Shown piece by piece: positions 53,955 through 62,272 of a DNA stretch of 64,000 bases. The DNA is from CAZUNB01 sp044227985 (GTDB taxonomy: Bacteria; Patescibacteriota; Saccharimonadia; Saccharimonadales; JAGPDM01): the NCBI GenBank assembly GCA_044227985.1, contig JBGAVT010000001.1, positions 1 through 64,000 on the forward strand. The letters run 5' to 3'. Each line of letters begins with the position of its first letter. The first letter of the stretch is position 1. Under the pieces are notes generated by a model, which made no database searches, was not told the DNA's origin, and saw only the letters and a list, made by a program, of their open reading frames with translations. The position numbers were made by a program, and so were the translations under genes.

Positions 53955-54986
53955 CTACGCTACCGCCGAGTCGGCCAACCTTCTCAGCAAGGTTTCGGTT
54001 TCAGCAACATTCACCGTAGGATCAGTTTTGCTGTAGCCATATGTAGAGTCTTTAGCATCCTTGATCGTACCTTTTTCAAGGTAGCTTTCAAGCATGATTC
54101 CACGTATATGATGTTTTATATCTGAGTCTTGAATAAGATTAATCGCGGCTTCAGCTGCTCGATATTGTCCATCAGCCGACTTCGATCCATTACTGTACCC
54201 AGCACCGTTACCATGGCTAGCATCAATTATCACACCGAGGTTATCGATTCCAACTTCATTCAGCGCTATCACTGCCTGTTCTACAGACTCGACATCGATA
54301 TTACTTCGAAGACCGCCACGAGCATCCTGTACGCCTCGCAATATAATTCCACCGGCTATGCCACCTGGTGTGTCAATCATAGAAAACTGTCCATCTTCGT
54401 CAAGTAATGGGACATTATCATGCTGTGATTTTACAGCCAACATTGCTTGAGCCGCAGTCAACATATCACCAAAAATACCATTTTTTGAAAGTGTTGGAAT
54501 CTCGGGCATGCTACTAGCTTGTAAGCGCACATTCTGATCAGTCACATTACGCGCTCCAATCCATTGTGCCGCCAAGATATCTCCGTAATACTGACCCTGG
54601 CTTGGAGCTAGTAATTCTATTGCAATTGGAAAACCAGCATTTACGAGTTGCGCCAATGCCGATCGAGCCTGTGGAACTGATTCACTTTCAAGTCCTCTCC
54701 AGCCAGTGGTTGTTCGTGGTTTCAGCGGATTAGCACGAATTACAACTTTAACTTGCTTCGAGACTTCGCCAATCAATCCCTCGATCTTAGTAGCAAACTC
54801 AAAGATTGCTCCAGAATCATCAAGACTACAAGGACCAACAAAAGCTAAAAACCTTTTATCGCGGCCTTCTAAAATTTCGATAATTTCTCTGCGATGCTGT
54901 GTCAATTGTATAGCTGCTGCCGAGGTAATCGGGTGCCGTGCCCGAAGATCACTCGGGATAATCATTTTTTTACTATTTGTCTTCAT
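53955..54986 (-). CDS. aroF: DAHP synthase, class I (AroFGH type)
   Basis: 343 aa from the ATG at 54986. FVGPCSLDD, NPLKPRTTTGWRG, IGARNVTDQ, HGNGAGYSNGSK and the C-terminal ETLLRRLADS. Condenses PEP and erythrose-4-phosphate, the committed step, and is first in the operon. Which aromatic amino acid inhibits it cannot be read. Expression is probably set by the attenuator just upstream. Confidence 0.95.
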   Translation of the reverse strand: MKTNSKKMIIPSDLRARHPITSAAAIQLTQHRREIIEILEGRDKRFLAFVGPCSLDDSGAIFEFATKIEGLIGEVSKQVKVVIRANPLKPRTTTGWRGLESESVPQARSALAQLVNAGFPIAIELLAPSQGQYYGDILAAQWIGARNVTDQNVRLQASSMPEIPTLSKNGIFGDMLTAAQAMLAVKSQHDNVPLLDEDGQFSMIDTPGGIAGGIILRGVQDARGGLRSNIDVESVEQAVIALNEVGIDNLGVIIDASHGNGAGYSNGSKSADGQYRAAEAAINLIQDSDIKHHIRGIMLESYLEKGTIKDAKDSTYGYSKTDPTVNVAETETLLRRLADSAVA

Positions 54987-55020
54987 TGTTAGTTCCATTG
55001 TAGTCCTTTTTCGGTTAAAT

Positions 55021-55050
55021 AAAAAACCGCTCTATGTTTGTGAGCGGCTA
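55021..55050 (-). terminator. Attenuator terminator of the aromatic operon
   Basis: On the minus strand CCGCTC (55047-55042), 9-nt loop, GAGCGG (55032-55027), then six Ts (55026-55021); stem extendable by a G-U and an A-U pair. It stands 35 nt before aroF, where it would stop transcription unless disrupted. TAGCCGCT (55050-55043), its 5' arm, is complementary to AGCGG-A-CTA (55087-55079) at the end of the leader peptide gene with one bulged A, forming an antiterminator. Confidence 0.82.
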
Positions 55051-55077
55051 TTTTGGCAATTTTTAATAAAACGTCAA

Positions 55078-55134
55078 TTAGTCCGCTGTTGCGTACCAAT
55101 AAAAGCTAAAAAAGTTTGCACTGTTGTTAATCAT
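55078..55134 (-). CDS. Aromatic operon leader peptide
   Basis: 18 codons then TAA: MINNSANFFSFYWYATAD. Six of the seven residues 8-14 are Phe, Tyr or Trp (TTT TTT AGC TTT TAT TGG TAC). Ribosomes slowed here by scarce aminoacyl-tRNAs would leave the following AGCGGACTA free to form the antiterminator; a ribosome reaching TAA covers it and lets the terminator form. It lies between a good promoter and aroF on the same strand. Found by reading the upstream region; too short for usual gene calling. Confidence 0.85.
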   Translation of the reverse strand: MINNSANFFSFYWYATAD

Positions 55135-55141
55135 AAAATTA

Positions 55142-55170
55142 AATTTATCATAGATTAATGTATATGTCAA
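55142..55170 (-). promoter_or_regulatory. Promoter of the aromatic operon
   Basis: Perfect TTGACA (55170-55165), 17-nt spacer, TAAATT (55147-55142). The start is predicted at about 55135, one base before the leader-peptide ATG. Confidence 0.72.
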
Positions 55171-55222
55171 AATATAATGATTTAATATAGTCAAAAATGG
55201 TGTTTAGTTTAATATAGATCTA

Positions 55223-55306
55223 CACCGTAGTACAAGGCAAATTTTTATAGACTGCTGAATCGATCTTACAATTTTTCTGAACAGCACCTTCAAAAAGACT
55301 ACGGTG
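55223..55306. repeat. Nested inverted repeats between aro promoter and propeller gene
   Basis: CACCGTAGT (55223-55231) pairs perfectly with ACTACGGTG (55298-55306); inside, TGCTG (55253-55257) pairs with CAGCA (55282-55286). It could be a folded 3' UTR, a small RNA or a cruciform. Confidence 0.5.
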
Positions 55307-55348
55307 AAATATATTTTTCACATTGGATAAATCGCTAGCAACTCCTAA

Positions 55349-57010
55349 TTAGTTGAATAATTGCGGTCTGGTGACATCAGAAATTTTATGGGACTCACCG
55401 CCCTCGGTCGATATTACAAAATCAGATGACTGTCCTGGGCTATTGTCGTAGTACACAATCGTATCATTTCCAATCCAGTTTATATCGCTACTAATTGAAT
55501 CTGCCGTAGCGATTATTTTACTCTCAGAAGCGCCAGAAAGACTACGTACAACTATTACGTTCTTACCATCGCGTTCTTCAACCCACGCTGCTTTCGATAA
55601 ATCTCTAGAATAGCGAATTACTAAATCTTGTAATCCTGCTGGCTCACCCTCAAGCTGTGTTTGGTTGCTACTGTCTGTATTAAGCTGCCACCAATCAAGC
55701 GCCTGTTCATCTTTCTTCTGAGAGCTAAAGACTAGTTGGTTGACGGAAGTAAGATTAAGATTATAGATAGTCGCAGCTAGATGGTTTTTGGGATCTACCC
55801 CAGCAGTAGACATGCTTCGCAGTCCCGTAAAACTAGCACCACTGGTCTCAAATAGCGTGAAGAAAATTCTATCTTTTACTAGTTGTATAGAACCATATTG
55901 CGGGCTGCTAGAAAGCTCATCTTTAGATGACGTTTTTGTGTTAACAGTCGAGATGTAGCTATCTCCATCATTATCTTTTTTATCAACTCGTGACGAATAG
56001 ACAAATGTATCACCAGACCATCCAATGGGGCTAATATAGCTAGCCTGATCGATCTTCTTATTGGAACCATCATTTGTAACCAAATAAATACTTGTTAAAA
56101 GATTACCACCTTTATCGCGCTCCCCATTGCGTGTCGAAATTACGACCGTATCCTTTCCATTCGGTGCCGTGCTCGACATAGTACCGCTGCCCTCTTTGCC
56201 TGTTGCAGCCAAAACGACCGACTGCTCACTGCCATCAAATCTTGAACGGTAGGTATTGTACTTGCCTTCACGTTGACTGATAAAAAAGTGCCAGCTATCA
56301 GGAACCAGAGTGACGATTTGAGTTTTTTCACTACTTTGGTTGATGCTAAATTTATTAGCAATATAACCATTCTTTTTAACTACTATATCCACTAATGGTT
56401 GCTCGGAGTTACGTTCGACTGTAACAATAGCTCGCCCAGCCTCATCGGTTGTGATCCCTTGTTGATTGTAGCCAACATCTGCGGCTGCAATTGGTTTTTG
56501 ACTAAGCCAGTCTACCACTGTCAATTCGAGTTGCTTACCTGTCGGCACAAGATAGATTTCTCCAAAATTATTATCATTGTAGCCAAGCACAACATCTTTG
56601 CCTTGGTTTTGATAACCTTCAATTTCAATTTTAAGTTCGGTATCACCGAACTGCATCGCTCTAAACTTAGCTCGTCCTCTACGGTCACTTTCTTCCTTCT
56701 TTCCCGCTATCGATACTATGGCCCCTTTAATTGGCTGCTTAGTTCTATCATCGCGTATAACAACTTCAGCTTTTGTCTTCATCCCGATTATATTAAAGGC
56801 TTGAAAGCGCCATTTTGGCATGGCATAAATGGTTCCAACAGCTGCTGTTAAAAGTAAAAGTACTATAAATAATTTACCAAAAGGACTTTTCCAAAGCTTG
56901 ATACATCGACGCCTAAGCCAGTGTGCCAAACCCGGCCGGCCGACGTGAATTTTCTTTTGATCAGATATTTTATGGCCTTCTGGTATTTCTCTTTTACTGT
57001 CTTCTGGCAT
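55349..57010 (-). CDS. Membrane-anchored protein with PEGA/CarboxypepD-like domains and a beta-propeller
   Basis: 553 aa. Basic cytoplasmic segment, helix (about 48-66), two carboxypeptidase-regulatory-like beta sandwiches (about 80-155: IKGAIVSIAGKKEESD; 155-230: IAAADVGYNQQGITTDEAG), then a TolB/DPP-like propeller (about 235-553) with repeats such as YNTYRSRFDGSEQSV and WIGNDTIVYY. Probably an envelope sensor or binding protein. TAGAAT (57017-57022) ends 6 nt before the ATG: leaderless. Confidence 0.8.
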   Translation of the reverse strand: MPEDSKREIPEGHKISDQKKIHVGRPGLAHWLRRRCIKLWKSPFGKLFIVLLLLTAAVGTIYAMPKWRFQAFNIIGMKTKAEVVIRDDRTKQPIKGAIVSIAGKKEESDRRGRAKFRAMQFGDTELKIEIEGYQNQGKDVVLGYNDNNFGEIYLVPTGKQLELTVVDWLSQKPIAAADVGYNQQGITTDEAGRAIVTVERNSEQPLVDIVVKKNGYIANKFSINQSSEKTQIVTLVPDSWHFFISQREGKYNTYRSRFDGSEQSVVLAATGKEGSGTMSSTAPNGKDTVVISTRNGERDKGGNLLTSIYLVTNDGSNKKIDQASYISPIGWSGDTFVYSSRVDKKDNDGDSYISTVNTKTSSKDELSSSPQYGSIQLVKDRIFFTLFETSGASFTGLRSMSTAGVDPKNHLAATIYNLNLTSVNQLVFSSQKKDEQALDWWQLNTDSSNQTQLEGEPAGLQDLVIRYSRDLSKAAWVEERDGKNVIVVRSLSGASESKIIATADSISSDINWIGNDTIVYYDNSPGQSSDFVISTEGGESHKISDVTRPQLFN

Positions 57011-57044
57011 TCTTAAATTCTAGCATAAGCGGATTGAATAGCGA

Positions 57045-57521
57045 TTAGTATTTTGCAAATAGCTGCACGCTTGAATTGTCTAATTTTATAGCAAGGGTGG
57101 ATATGGGGAGTTTGGTATTTGGGTCTAATAAATCACCAACAATTTGCGCGAGTGGAACTAATACAAATGCTCGGTCTGTAAGCTGAGGATGTGGAATAGT
57201 CAATCGTTGAGAACTAATCTGTTTATCATCAAAAAGCAATATATCGATATCTATTTCGCGTGGACCCCATCGATAAGTTTCGGTTCGGCCTAAGTCAGCT
57301 TCAATTTTTTTAATAATACTCAACACTTCTTCTGGTGTTTTATCAGTTTCAGCGGTTAAGCAGGCGTTGAGAAAATCAGGCTGGTTTTCTTCCCCCCAGG
57401 CTTTAGTTTCATAAATACTTGATACTTTATCAATAGAAAAGTAATGTGATAATTTATCAACAGTTCTACGAATATAATCCTCTCTATCGCCAACATTGCT
57501 ACCGAGCCCGAGCGCAATCAT
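57045..57521 (-). CDS. folK: 6-hydroxymethyl-dihydropterin pyrophosphokinase
   Basis: 158 aa. IALGLGSNVGDREDYIR, ETKAWGEENQPDFLNACL, WGPREIDIDILLFDD and LTIPHPQLTDRAFVLVPL are HPPK motifs, including the Mg2+ Asp pair. Supplies pterin pyrophosphate to FolP (35841). Overlaps the upstream membrane protein gene by 4 nt. Confidence 0.96.
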   Translation of the reverse strand: MIALGLGSNVGDREDYIRRTVDKLSHYFSIDKVSSIYETKAWGEENQPDFLNACLTAETDKTPEEVLSIIKKIEADLGRTETYRWGPREIDIDILLFDDKQISSQRLTIPHPQLTDRAFVLVPLAQIVGDLLDPNTKLPISTLAIKLDNSSVQLFAKY

Positions 57522-58117
57522 ACTTTTTTTCGGTTCAAATGCAGAACCTTCCTTCTTAGTATTATTACAGAAACTAAAAGCACATTAAAAATAAAGATGT
57601 AAAGAGGAAATGCGTAGGTAGCAAAACTCCATGTATCTATCGTTAGTAAAACTAGCAGTGAGTTAACGATGCCGAAAAGAAAGACCACATATGCTTCTGA
57701 GAGCGGGTGTGTGAAGGCTTTTTTAAAGATCGGCAACCCAGCGCTTAAGTCGGCGATGATAGAAAAAATAATAGCCAAAATACCACTACCGCTTAGTGCC
57801 CAAACAACAATTGCAAGAATTGCGAAAAAACCGCAGTAATAATCAAATTTATCCAGCTTCCAGTAAGCTTTTTTGTTCACGAAAGAGGCTAAGAATATCA
57901 TCAGTGGATTGAACCCGACTATAAACGAAAGGAGCGCTTGTTTACCTACTCCTTCACTTAATGCCGCGAAGAAAGCAATCATTGGTACGATACTAAGTAG
58001 CAGCCAGCTCAGACGGTTAGGCTGCACTTTGCCAAGTAAGGTCAAACGAACATAGCTCAAACCACCCAGAAATGATATTAACGTTCCAACATAAATGAAC
58101 CATTCTGGTAGCATCAA
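57518..58117 (-). CDS. Multi-helix membrane protein, paralogue B (PQ-loop-like)
   Basis: 199 aa, about six to seven helices. QPNRLSWLLLSIVPMIAFF near the N-terminus resembles the PQ-loop/SWEET motif (P-N-R-L/V-S/T-W). Similar along its whole length to the gene just upstream (58114-58704). The stop of the upstream gene overlaps its start. Transport of a small solute is a guess from topology. Confidence 0.78.
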   Translation of the reverse strand: MMLPEWFIYVGTLISFLGGLSYVRLTLLGKVQPNRLSWLLLSIVPMIAFFAALSEGVGKQALLSFIVGFNPLMIFLASFVNKKAYWKLDKFDYYCGFFAILAIVVWALSGSGILAIIFSIIADLSAGLPIFKKAFTHPLSEAYVVFLFGIVNSLLVLLTIDTWSFATYAFPLYIFIFNVLLVSVIILRRKVLHLNRKKV

Positions 58118-58704
58118 TTAAATGCTTTCTGTTGTTTAAGACTGCCAAATTTAATTAATAACGCCATTATTCCCGTTATCACTGTTAAGTAGAGAGGAAA
58201 CGAAAGCTCTGCAAAACTCCATTCCTGAATTGTAAATAATGTAGTTATGCCAGATAAAAAAGTTAGCCCATAAGCGAGAACGTTCTCGGTCTCAGGATGA
58301 GTAAAGCATTTCTTCATTGTGGGGAAACTCGCCAGACCATCAGCTGTAATCGAAAGTATAATTGCTAAACTAGCATTCTTGGTCAGCTGCCATAACATTA
58401 TAGCTAAAACTACAAAAACCGCTAAGATATAATCTTGTTTTTTTGTTTGCCAATATGCATTCTTGTTAAATAGACTAGCAAGTAACACCGTCAATGGAAG
58501 TAACGATGAAGAGAGCGTCAGCAAAACCTGAATGCCAACTCCTTGATTTAGTTGCGCGAATGCTGTGATCAACGGAATTAAAAACCAAAAGAACCACGTT
58601 ACCCTATTTGGTTTACTCTTTCCTTGAAAAGTCGTGACTATATATCCGAGAGTCCCAATTGTATTGATAACAACTGCTACATAAACAAAATAGCTAGGTA
58701 ACAT
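58114..58704 (-). CDS. Multi-helix membrane protein, paralogue A (PQ-loop-like)
   Basis: 196 aa. Same architecture as its neighbour: KPNRVTWFFWFLIPLITAF, SLFNKNAYWQTKKQDY, SIIADLSAGLPIFKK-like SITADGLASFPTMKKCFTHP, and EWSFAELSFPLYL. The shared blocks show a tandem duplication. The two could form a heterodimer. Function unknown. Confidence 0.78.
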   Translation of the reverse strand: MLPSYFVYVAVVINTIGTLGYIVTTFQGKSKPNRVTWFFWFLIPLITAFAQLNQGVGIQVLLTLSSSLLPLTVLLASLFNKNAYWQTKKQDYILAVFVVLAIMLWQLTKNASLAIILSITADGLASFPTMKKCFTHPETENVLAYGLTFLSGITTLFTIQEWSFAELSFPLYLTVITGIMALLIKFGSLKQQKAFN

Positions 58705-58766
58705 AATTTACTATGGATTCAATTGGTTAAAGAATTGCGAGCATACTACTGATATTTTAAAATAGA

Positions 58767-60551
58767 TCATTTTTCAGTTTGTTCAACAACTTCAATAGAC
58801 AAGTCAGACAACTGCTCTGGGCTGACGCTACTTGGGCTTTGCATCATCAAATCAACGCCGCTACCGTTCTTCGGAAATGCCACTACCTCACGAATATTGT
58901 CTTCGTCCATTAGCACCATAAATATCCTATCTAGACCCGGCGCATTCCCCGCATGAGGTGGAGCGCCGTACTTGAATGCACTTATCATCGCCCCAAATCG
59001 CTCATCAACTGTTTCGCGGCTGATTCCTACTACTTCAAATGCAGCATACATAACTTCAGGTTTGTAGTTACGAACCGCACCCGAGCTAGCCTCATAACCA
59101 TTCATCACAAGATCATACTGGTCGGCAATGAGAGCCAATTTTTCTTCGTCAGTTTTTGCAGCTTCAATCGCCGCCAATCCGCCTTTTGGCATACTAAAGG
59201 GATTGTGACCAAAATCAATTTTCTTTTGTTTTTCATCCCATTCATAAAATGGAAAATCAATGACCCAAAGTAAACTCACCTCATTAGAATCTTTAAGCTT
59301 AAAGTGATCCACAAAAGCAACCCGCACCGCACCCAAAACTTTGTTAACTTCATTTCGCACGCCAGCACCAAAGAAAACTCCGTCGCCATCCTGGACATTG
59401 AATTTTGCTTTTATCATCTCAATCTCTTGTTCGCTCATAAACTTTGCAATTGGCGACTTCACTTCTCCGTCTGTGAACAATATATAGGCCAGTCCTTTCG
59501 CACCGTTTTGCTTGGCTATTTCTGTGAATCCATCAATTTCTTTACGACTTAAAGATGCGGCGCCTTTAACATCAATTGCTTTAACCACTCCACCGTCCTG
59601 TATCGCGTTACCGAAAACAGAAAACTCTGTATCTGTAAAATCTTCGCTCAAATCTACCAACTTCATATCGTATCGTAAATCAGGTTTATCACTTCCATAG
59701 GTATTCATCGCTTCGTCATAGGTAATACGTGGGACATCTTCAAAGGTTAGTTTCTTACCAGCAAAATCTGTCACGAGTGATGTCATCAACGGATCCATCA
59801 TCTTTCGAACTTCATCACCGTCTTCGACAAACGCCATTTCCATATCAAGCTGATAGAACTCTCCATAAAGTCGATCGTCACGAGGATCTTCATCACGAAA
59901 ACAAGCTGCAAGCTGGTAATAGCGTGGAATGCCACCAACCATAAGTAGTTGCTTGAACTGCTGCGGTGCTTGAGGCAGGGCATAAAATCTACCTTGCTGA
60001 AAGCGTGATGGAATTACAAAGTCTCGCGCTCCTTCTGGACTGGAATTTGCCAAAATTGGAGTTGTAATCTCTGTAAAATCGTTTTTTTCCATGTACTGTC
60101 GAATGTAGCTATACATTTCTGATCGCCGTTTTAGCATTGTCTGCATTTTCTCACGACGTAAATCAAGATACCGATACTTTAGGCGAGTTTCTTCGTTCGC
60201 AACCTGATTGTCTTTCGTAACACTAAAAGGTAGCGGGTCGGACTTGTTAAGAATCTCTAACATTTCCACAACTACTTCAACTTCACCGGTAGCAATATCT
60301 TTATTAATCAATCCAGATTCTCGGTTGATCACTTTACCAGTGGCTTTCAATACGTATTCGTCGCGAACAGTTTCGGCGACCCTGAAAGCTGCTTCATGAT
60401 CTGGATGAATCGTTAGCTGGACGATGCCTGACTCATCCCGAATATCGATAAAAATCACACCGCCGTGGTCACGGCGACTATTCACCCAACCCATCAACAT
60501 GACTTGTTGGTCGATTGATTTATTACTTTCTAATGCTAAACTTCGCTTCAT
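58767..60551 (-). CDS. aspS: Aspartyl-tRNA synthetase
   Basis: 594 aa, bacterial type with GAD insert. OB-fold VMLMGWVNSRRDHGGVIFID, motif 2 FRDEDPRDDRLYGEFYQLD, GAD domain about 280-410, motif 3 GAPPHAGNAPGLDRIFM. TATAAT lies 8 nt before the ATG. Whether it also charges tRNA-Asn (needing GatCAB) cannot be told here. Confidence 0.97.
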   Translation of the reverse strand: MKRSLALESNKSIDQQVMLMGWVNSRRDHGGVIFIDIRDESGIVQLTIHPDHEAAFRVAETVRDEYVLKATGKVINRESGLINKDIATGEVEVVVEMLEILNKSDPLPFSVTKDNQVANEETRLKYRYLDLRREKMQTMLKRRSEMYSYIRQYMEKNDFTEITTPILANSSPEGARDFVIPSRFQQGRFYALPQAPQQFKQLLMVGGIPRYYQLAACFRDEDPRDDRLYGEFYQLDMEMAFVEDGDEVRKMMDPLMTSLVTDFAGKKLTFEDVPRITYDEAMNTYGSDKPDLRYDMKLVDLSEDFTDTEFSVFGNAIQDGGVVKAIDVKGAASLSRKEIDGFTEIAKQNGAKGLAYILFTDGEVKSPIAKFMSEQEIEMIKAKFNVQDGDGVFFGAGVRNEVNKVLGAVRVAFVDHFKLKDSNEVSLLWVIDFPFYEWDEKQKKIDFGHNPFSMPKGGLAAIEAAKTDEEKLALIADQYDLVMNGYEASSGAVRNYKPEVMYAAFEVVGISRETVDERFGAMISAFKYGAPPHAGNAPGLDRIFMVLMDEDNIREVVAFPKNGSGVDLMMQSPSSVSPEQLSDLSIEVVEQTEK

Positions 60552-60608
60552 ATCAGGTTATTATAACAGATTATCAAGAGCTTTTAATCTGTTTAATCCA
60601 AAAAAACA

Positions 60609-61673
60609 CTACTTACCAACTTGAGAAGCGAGATAGCTTTGGACGAAATCTGAGATTTCACCATCGAGCACGGCGCTTGTATCAGAAGTTTCGTGGGATG
60701 TACGGGTGTCTTTGACCATATTGTACGGGTGAAGCACATAATTTCTGATCTGGTTTCCCCATGCCGCTTTTGTATCTGGACCTTTGATATCAGCAATTTT
60801 TTCAGCGTGTTGTTCTTCGGCGAGCTGAGCTAATTTACTCTTTAATATCTTCATTGCGGTTTCCTTATTCTGAATCTGTGAACGCTCGTTCTGAATCGAA
60901 ATAACAATATTTGTTGGAATGTGGGTCACGCGGACCGCACTGTCGGTCGTGTTAACGCTCTGGCCACCATGCCCACCAGCCCGATAAACATCAATCCGTA
61001 GGTCTTTATCGTCAATCTCAATATCACCAGGCTCGTCAATCAGTGGGGTTATTTCAACCAGCGCAAAGCTAGTCTGTCTGAGATTGTCTGAATTAAACGG
61101 ACTGAGTCGAACTAAACGGTGAACACCGTGCTCGCTTTTCAGTAGACCAAACGCATTCGTACCTTTAATTTCTAGTGTAACTGATTTAATACCGGCTTCA
61201 TCACCGGCTGATTCGGTAATCTGCTCGACTTTCCATTTTTGGCCTTGAGCGTAGCGAACATACATCCGCCTGAGCATCCCTGCCCAATCCATAGCATCAG
61301 TACCTCCAGTGCCAGCGTGGATGCTCAGAACAGCATCTTCGCTGTCGTATTGACCGCCAAGCAGTAGTTGGCCGTGTAGCGCCTGATACCTCGCTATGGC
61401 TGCTTGCTTCTCATTGCTGAGCTGGCTGTCATCACCTCCACTAAGCTCTATAATGTCGGCAACTTCTTGTTCGAGTAGTCGCCACGGTTCAACCGTCTCA
61501 TGCATTCGCGCCAATCGCTTCGTCTTAGCTTGCGCCTTGGATTGATCGTTCCAGAAATCAGGACTTGCTTGCTCAAGCTCAATCTCAGCAATCTCTTTTT
61601 CTTTGACAGCAATATCTAGCTTATTGATCGCATCATTAACCGCATCCGCCAATTGTTTAAACTCAATTTCCAT
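60609..61673 (-). CDS. prfB: Peptide chain release factor 2
   Basis: 354 aa. Stop-codon motif SPF in LVRLSPFNSDNLRQTSF (RF2-specific, reads UGA and UAA) and GGHGGQSVNTTDSAVRVTH with the catalytic GGQ. The frame is continuous: the programmed +1 frameshift near codon 25 found in many prfB genes is absent. Presence of RF2 confirms UGA as a stop in this genome. Confidence 0.97.
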   Translation of the reverse strand: MEIEFKQLADAVNDAINKLDIAVKEKEIAEIELEQASPDFWNDQSKAQAKTKRLARMHETVEPWRLLEQEVADIIELSGGDDSQLSNEKQAAIARYQALHGQLLLGGQYDSEDAVLSIHAGTGGTDAMDWAGMLRRMYVRYAQGQKWKVEQITESAGDEAGIKSVTLEIKGTNAFGLLKSEHGVHRLVRLSPFNSDNLRQTSFALVEITPLIDEPGDIEIDDKDLRIDVYRAGGHGGQSVNTTDSAVRVTHIPTNIVISIQNERSQIQNKETAMKILKSKLAQLAEEQHAEKIADIKGPDTKAAWGNQIRNYVLHPYNMVKDTRTSHETSDTSAVLDGEISDFVQSYLASQVGK

Positions 61674-61716
61674 ACTCTAACATTAACAAATTCTGCGGTG
61701 AGCTGCTTTAACAGAT

Positions 61717-62253
61717 TTAATTAGAGTCCAGTGTCTCCTGCTCATTATCTCCATACTTGCTTATGATTTCCAAGAATCGTCGTGAGGTCCGCTTAATGCG
61801 AAGCTTATCTCTAAATCTAGGACGCTCTCCATTAACAACTCTAGGCAATGCAACAGCGTTTGTTGCGGCGGCCTGGAGTGCTTCGCTGCTTGGAGTCTCA
61901 CCGTTGTGATATTTAGCAATTGAATAGAGGTCTCGATTGTTGTGTCGACGATCTAACAATCTAGTAAATGAACCAGTCGTGACCTTAAACCCAAGATATA
62001 TAGTCGCAGCGAGACCCAATGATACTACATCCACAGGCAACCCGCCGCCTTGGTACTCAGTATTCTCAACTCCAACGCTCGCTTCAGCTTCCATAAGATC
62101 GGTTGTTCTAGCAGCTAGAGCCACCGCTGCAACCGTGGCTATAAGCGTACCTGGCAACACGGCTTCAACTGTAGCGGGACTAGAGCGTTCGGTCATACTA
62201 AAATCAAAAAGTTCGACGTCAATCCCCCCTTGTCTACCATCTATTAATTGCAT
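61717..62253 (-). CDS. Hypothetical two-helix membrane protein
   Basis: 178 aa. Two hydrophobic segments (about 35-50: GTLIATVAAVALAA; 74-92: VVSLGLAATIYLGF), then a basic cytoplasmic tail (RFRDKLRIKRTSRRFLEI). AGAGGAG sits 9 nt before the ATG. No family recognised. Confidence 0.7.
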   Translation of the reverse strand: MQLIDGRQGGIDVELFDFSMTERSSPATVEAVLPGTLIATVAAVALAARTTDLMEAEASVGVENTEYQGGGLPVDVVSLGLAATIYLGFKVTTGSFTRLLDRRHNNRDLYSIAKYHNGETPSSEALQAAATNAVALPRVVNGERPRFRDKLRIKRTSRRFLEIISKYGDNEQETLDSN

Positions 62254-62272
62254 GATATTTCTCTCCTCTTAA

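Noticed and set aside
54706..55158. Plus-strand 150-codon ORF across the aroF start and attenuator
   Set aside because: It runs antisense to aroF and the leader, has no ribosome site and no recognisable domain; the leader peptide on the other strand explains the region.
60609..61673. Programmed frameshift in prfB
   Set aside because: The frame is continuous from the ATG to the stop with no in-frame TGA or slippery CTTTGA near codon 25.
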